A stretch of 8,203 nt of DNA from an uncultured Eubacteriales bacterium (GTDB lineage Bacteria; Bacillota; Clostridia; Oscillospirales; Acutalibacteraceae), in the NCBI GenBank assembly GCA_934486705.1, contig CAKSQS010000073.1, positions 1 to 8,203 on the forward strand, given 5' to 3'. Shown in pieces: positions 5,698-8,203 of the stretch. Numbering within the stretch: position 1 is the first letter of the stretch; every line of letters starts with the position of its first letter. Both the position numbers and the translations under genes were made by a program. The notes beneath the pieces were generated by a model that saw nothing but the letters and a program-made list of their open reading frames with translations, was not told the DNA's origin and made no database searches.

Positions 5698-7929
5698 ATG
5701 ATGCATAAAAATTGGGACGGATTTACAGGCGGTAAATGGCAGGAAGAAATAAACGTGCGCGATTTTATTCAGAAAAACTACTGTGAATACAAGGGCGACG
5801 ACAGCTTTTTAAGCAGCGCCACAAAGCGCACAAAGGAGCTTATGAAAAGGGTAAATACGCTTTTTGAGGTTGAAAAGCAGTTCGGCGGCGTACTGGATAT
5901 TGATACCGAGACAATATCCACAGTTACCGCATATGCTCCCGGGTATATTGAAAAGGATAAAGAAATAATTGTAGGTATGCAGACCAACCGCCCGCTTAAA
6001 AGAGGGGTGAACCCTTTCGGCGGTATTCGTATGGCGCGGCAGGCGTGCGAGGCTTACGGCTATAAATTGTCCGACAGCATTGAAAAGCAGTTTAAATACA
6101 GAACCACCCATAACGACGGCGTTTTTAAAGCCTACACCGATGAAATGCGCAAGGCGCGCCACAGCCACCTTATAACCGGTTTGCCCGACGCTTACGGCAG
6201 GGGCAGAATTATAGGTGATTACCGCCGCGCGGCGCTTTACGGAATTGACAGGCTTATAGAAGAAAAGAAAAAGGACAAAGCTGCTCTTTCGGGCGTTAAT
6301 TTTGACGAGGAGCATATCCGCCTATCCGAGGAGCTTTCAAACCAGATAGCGGCGCTTACCGATATTAAAAAAATGGCGGAATCCTACGGTTATGACATAA
6401 GCGCCCCCGCAGCCAACGCGTGCGAGGCGGTGCAGTGGACTTATTTTGCCTACCTTGCCGCCATTAAGGAGCAAAACGGCGCGGCAATGTCGCTGGGAAG
6501 AGTGAGCACGTTCCTTGATATTTATATTGAACGCGACCTTAAAAACGGTACGCTTACCGAGCGTCGGGCGCAGGAGCTTATGGACGATTTTGTTATGAAG
6601 CTGCGCATTGCGCGCCATTTGCGCACGCCCGAGTATAACGAGCTTTTCGGCGGCGACCCTATGTGGATAACCGAAAGCGTGGGCGGTATGGGCGAGGACG
6701 GCAGAACGCTTGTTACCAAAAACAGCTACCGTATGCTTAACACGCTGTATACCTTAGGTTCTTCGCCCGAGCCGAACCTCACCGTGCTTTGGGCTAAAGA
6801 GCTGCCCGAAGGCTTTAAGCGCTTTTGCGCCAAGGTCTCGTGCGATACCGATTCGATACAATACGAAAACGACGACGTAATGCGCCCGATATACGGCGAC
6901 GATTACGCCATTGCCTGCTGTGTTTCGGCTATGAAAACAGGCAAGCAAATGCAGTTTTTCGGCGCGCGCTGCAACCTTGCAAAGCTGCTGCTTTTATCGC
7001 TCAACGGCGGGTTTGATACCTCAAGCGGTATAAACGTAGGTCCGCAAATGAAGCCGTTTGAGGATGAAATGCTTTCCTACGATAAGGTTTATAAGCGTTT
7101 CACCGAATATGCGGCGTGGCTTTTAAGGCTGTATGTTAACACAATGAACGTTATTCACTATATGCACGATAAATACGCCTACGAAAAGGCGCAAATGGCT
7201 TTGCACGATACCGATGTGCACCGTTTTATGGCGTTCGGAATTGCGGGGCTTTCGGTTATAACCGACTCCCTTTCGGCAATAAAATACGCCCGCGTAACGC
7301 CCGTAAGGGATGAAAACGGCTATATAACCGATTTTAAGACCGAGGGTGATTTCCCGAAATTCGGCAATGACGACGACCGCGTTGATATGATAGCAAAGGA
7401 CCTTACCCACCTTGTTATAACCGAGCTGCGCAAAACACCCACCTACCGCAATGCGGAGCACACGCTCTCGGTGCTTACCATTACCTCAAACGTAATGTAC
7501 GGCAAGCACACGGGCGCTACGCCCGACGGCAGAAAAGCGGGCGCGCCGTTTGCCCCGGGCGCTAACCCAATGCACAACCGCGAAGAAAACGGCGCTTTGG
7601 CGTCGCTCAACTCGGTTGCCAAGCTTTCGTATGACGATTGCCGCGACGGCATTTCCAACACATTTTCAATAACCCCCGAAACCTTGGGCAGAACGGGTGA
7701 CGAGCGCGTTAAAAACCTTGTTTCAGTGTTGGACGGATACTTTGCCAAAAAGGCTCACCATATTAACGTAAACGTTTTGAACAGGCAGACCCTAATTGAA
7801 GCGTACAACGACCCCACCGCCTACCCCAACCTTACAATACGCGTTTCGGGCTATGCGGTGAACTTCCACAAGCTCTCCCGCGAGCAGCAGCGCGAGGTTA
7901 TAAGCCGTACCTTCCACGAGGCTATGTAA
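5698..7929 (+). CDS. pflB: Pyruvate formate-lyase (formate C-acetyltransferase)
   Basis: A 743-residue cytoplasmic glycyl-radical enzyme that converts pyruvate and CoA to acetyl-CoA and formate in anaerobic fermentation. The length is typical of PflB. Family landmarks are present: Arg176 in GRGRIIGDYRR, Trp323 in PMWITESVGG, the adjacent catalytic cysteines 407-408 in YAIACCVSAM, Arg424 in FFGARCNLAKL, and the glycyl-radical loop RVSGYAVNF near the C-terminus with Gly718 as the radical site. The double cysteine separates PFL from glycerol/diol dehydratase-like and choline lyase relatives, which use a single cysteine. A 2-ketobutyrate-preferring form (TdcE type) cannot be excluded from sequence. 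It has its own promoter and a good ribosome binding site, and pflA follows two bases after its stop codon, as expected for an enzyme-activase pair. The operator-like repeats at its promoter suggest transcriptional control. The enzyme is oxygen-sensitive, so the host must have an anaerobic phase. Confidence 0.98.
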   Translation: MMHKNWDGFTGGKWQEEINVRDFIQKNYCEYKGDDSFLSSATKRTKELMKRVNTLFEVEKQFGGVLDIDTETISTVTAYAPGYIEKDKEIIVGMQTNRPLKRGVNPFGGIRMARQACEAYGYKLSDSIEKQFKYRTTHNDGVFKAYTDEMRKARHSHLITGLPDAYGRGRIIGDYRRAALYGIDRLIEEKKKDKAALSGVNFDEEHIRLSEELSNQIAALTDIKKMAESYGYDISAPAANACEAVQWTYFAYLAAIKEQNGAAMSLGRVSTFLDIYIERDLKNGTLTERRAQELMDDFVMKLRIARHLRTPEYNELFGGDPMWITESVGGMGEDGRTLVTKNSYRMLNTLYTLGSSPEPNLTVLWAKELPEGFKRFCAKVSCDTDSIQYENDDVMRPIYGDDYAIACCVSAMKTGKQMQFFGARCNLAKLLLLSLNGGFDTSSGINVGPQMKPFEDEMLSYDKVYKRFTEYAAWLLRLYVNTMNVIHYMHDKYAYEKAQMALHDTDVHRFMAFGIAGLSVITDSLSAIKYARVTPVRDENGYITDFKTEGDFPKFGNDDDRVDMIAKDLTHLVITELRKTPTYRNAEHTLSVLTITSNVMYGKHTGATPDGRKAGAPFAPGANPMHNREENGALASLNSVAKLSYDDCRDGISNTFSITPETLGRTGDERVKNLVSVLDGYFAKKAHHINVNVLNRQTLIEAYNDPTAYPNLTIRVSGYAVNFHKLSREQQREVISRTFHEAM

Positions 7930-7931
7930 TA

Positions 7932-8203
7932 ATGGCTGTAATTAAAGGTAATATAAGCTCCTTTCAAAGCATGGGCACGCTTGACGGTCCGGGCGTTCGC
8001 TTTGTGGCGTTTATGCAGGGGTGTCCGCTCAGGTGCGCCTGCTGCCACAACCCCGAAACATGGGATGTATTGGGCGGCGCGGTTTACACGGCAGAACTGG
8101 TCGTAAGCCGCGCACTGAAATACAAGGAGTATTTCGGCAAAACGGGCGGAATAACCCTTTCGGGCGGCGAGCCGCTTTTGCAGCCCGAATTTACGGCTGA
8201 AAT
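7932..8203 (+). CDS. pflA: Pyruvate formate-lyase activating enzyme (partial, N-terminal 90 residues)
   Basis: The first 90 codons of a radical-SAM enzyme that abstracts hydrogen from the PflB glycine, using a [4Fe-4S] cluster and S-adenosylmethionine. The right edge cuts the gene; family members are usually about 240-250 residues. The N-terminus shows the activase motif GTLDGPGVRFVAFMQGCPLR (15-34), cluster cysteines 31, 35 and 38 in CPLRCACCHNPETW, and the SAM-binding SGGEP (77-81). The residue just before the third cluster cysteine, usually aromatic in PFL activases (CxxxCx-aromatic-C), is Cys37 here, giving four cysteines in the motif. The ATG lies two bases after the pflB stop. A GAGG (7918-7921) at the end of pflB serves as a modest ribosome binding site, so translation is probably coupled. 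Confidence 0.96.
   Translation, partial: MAVIKGNISSFQSMGTLDGPGVRFVAFMQGCPLRCACCHNPETWDVLGGAVYTAELVVSRALKYKEYFGKTGGITLSGGEPLLQPEFTAE

Noticed and set aside
1..8203. Mobile element, CRISPR array, tRNA/rRNA gene or anti-phage island
   Set aside because: No transposase, integrase, terminal inverted repeats, regular direct repeats, or cloverleaf/tRNA-like sequence was seen. The HD protein matches YfbR housekeeping nucleotidases rather than a defence dNTPase, though related nucleotidases can act in phage defence.

Overview
The window looks like an ordinary chromosomal stretch of an anaerobic, low-to-mid GC Gram-positive bacterium, most likely a gut-type member of Clostridia. The pointers are strong AGGAGG-type ribosome binding sites, clean sigma-A style promoters, a YfhO-family membrane protein, and an oxygen-sensitive pyruvate formate-lyase with its activase. 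The taxonomic call is inference from gene content and style. No rRNA, tRNA, phage, transposon or CRISPR signature was seen.

Layout. Left part (1-2782, minus strand): a large YfhO-family polytopic membrane protein, followed two bases later by the start of a small membrane protein that runs off the left edge. The ribosome binding site of the small protein lies inside the last codons of the YfhO gene. Around 2783-2861 is a compact divergent regulatory region with two good promoters lying on top of each other in opposite directions. Middle part (2862-5496, plus strand): a tight three-gene operon. It encodes a YfbR-type HD-domain 5'-deoxynucleotidase (TTG start), a protein of unknown role that appears to hold two diverged SCP2-like units, and a class III (glutamate-1-semialdehyde aminomutase-like) PLP aminotransferase. 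A strong hairpin terminator (5511-5553) closes it. Right part (5554-8203, plus strand): a promoter with several copies of an ACAATAT/ATATTGT motif drives pflB (complete) and pflA (cut by the right edge).

How the genes work together. PflB converts pyruvate and CoA to acetyl-CoA and formate in anaerobic fermentation. PflA is the radical-SAM enzyme that installs the glycyl radical on it, so these two form a clear functional unit. The middle operon is the less explained part: a nucleotidase, a possible lipid/hydrophobic-ligand binding protein and an aminotransferase with no heme-synthesis genes beside it. The YfhO protein belongs to a family linked to glycosylation of cell-envelope polymers.

No clearly new biological system is visible. 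The most worthwhile leads are the SCP2-like/aminotransferase pair, the clustered operator-like repeats at the pfl promoter, and the mutually exclusive divergent promoters.
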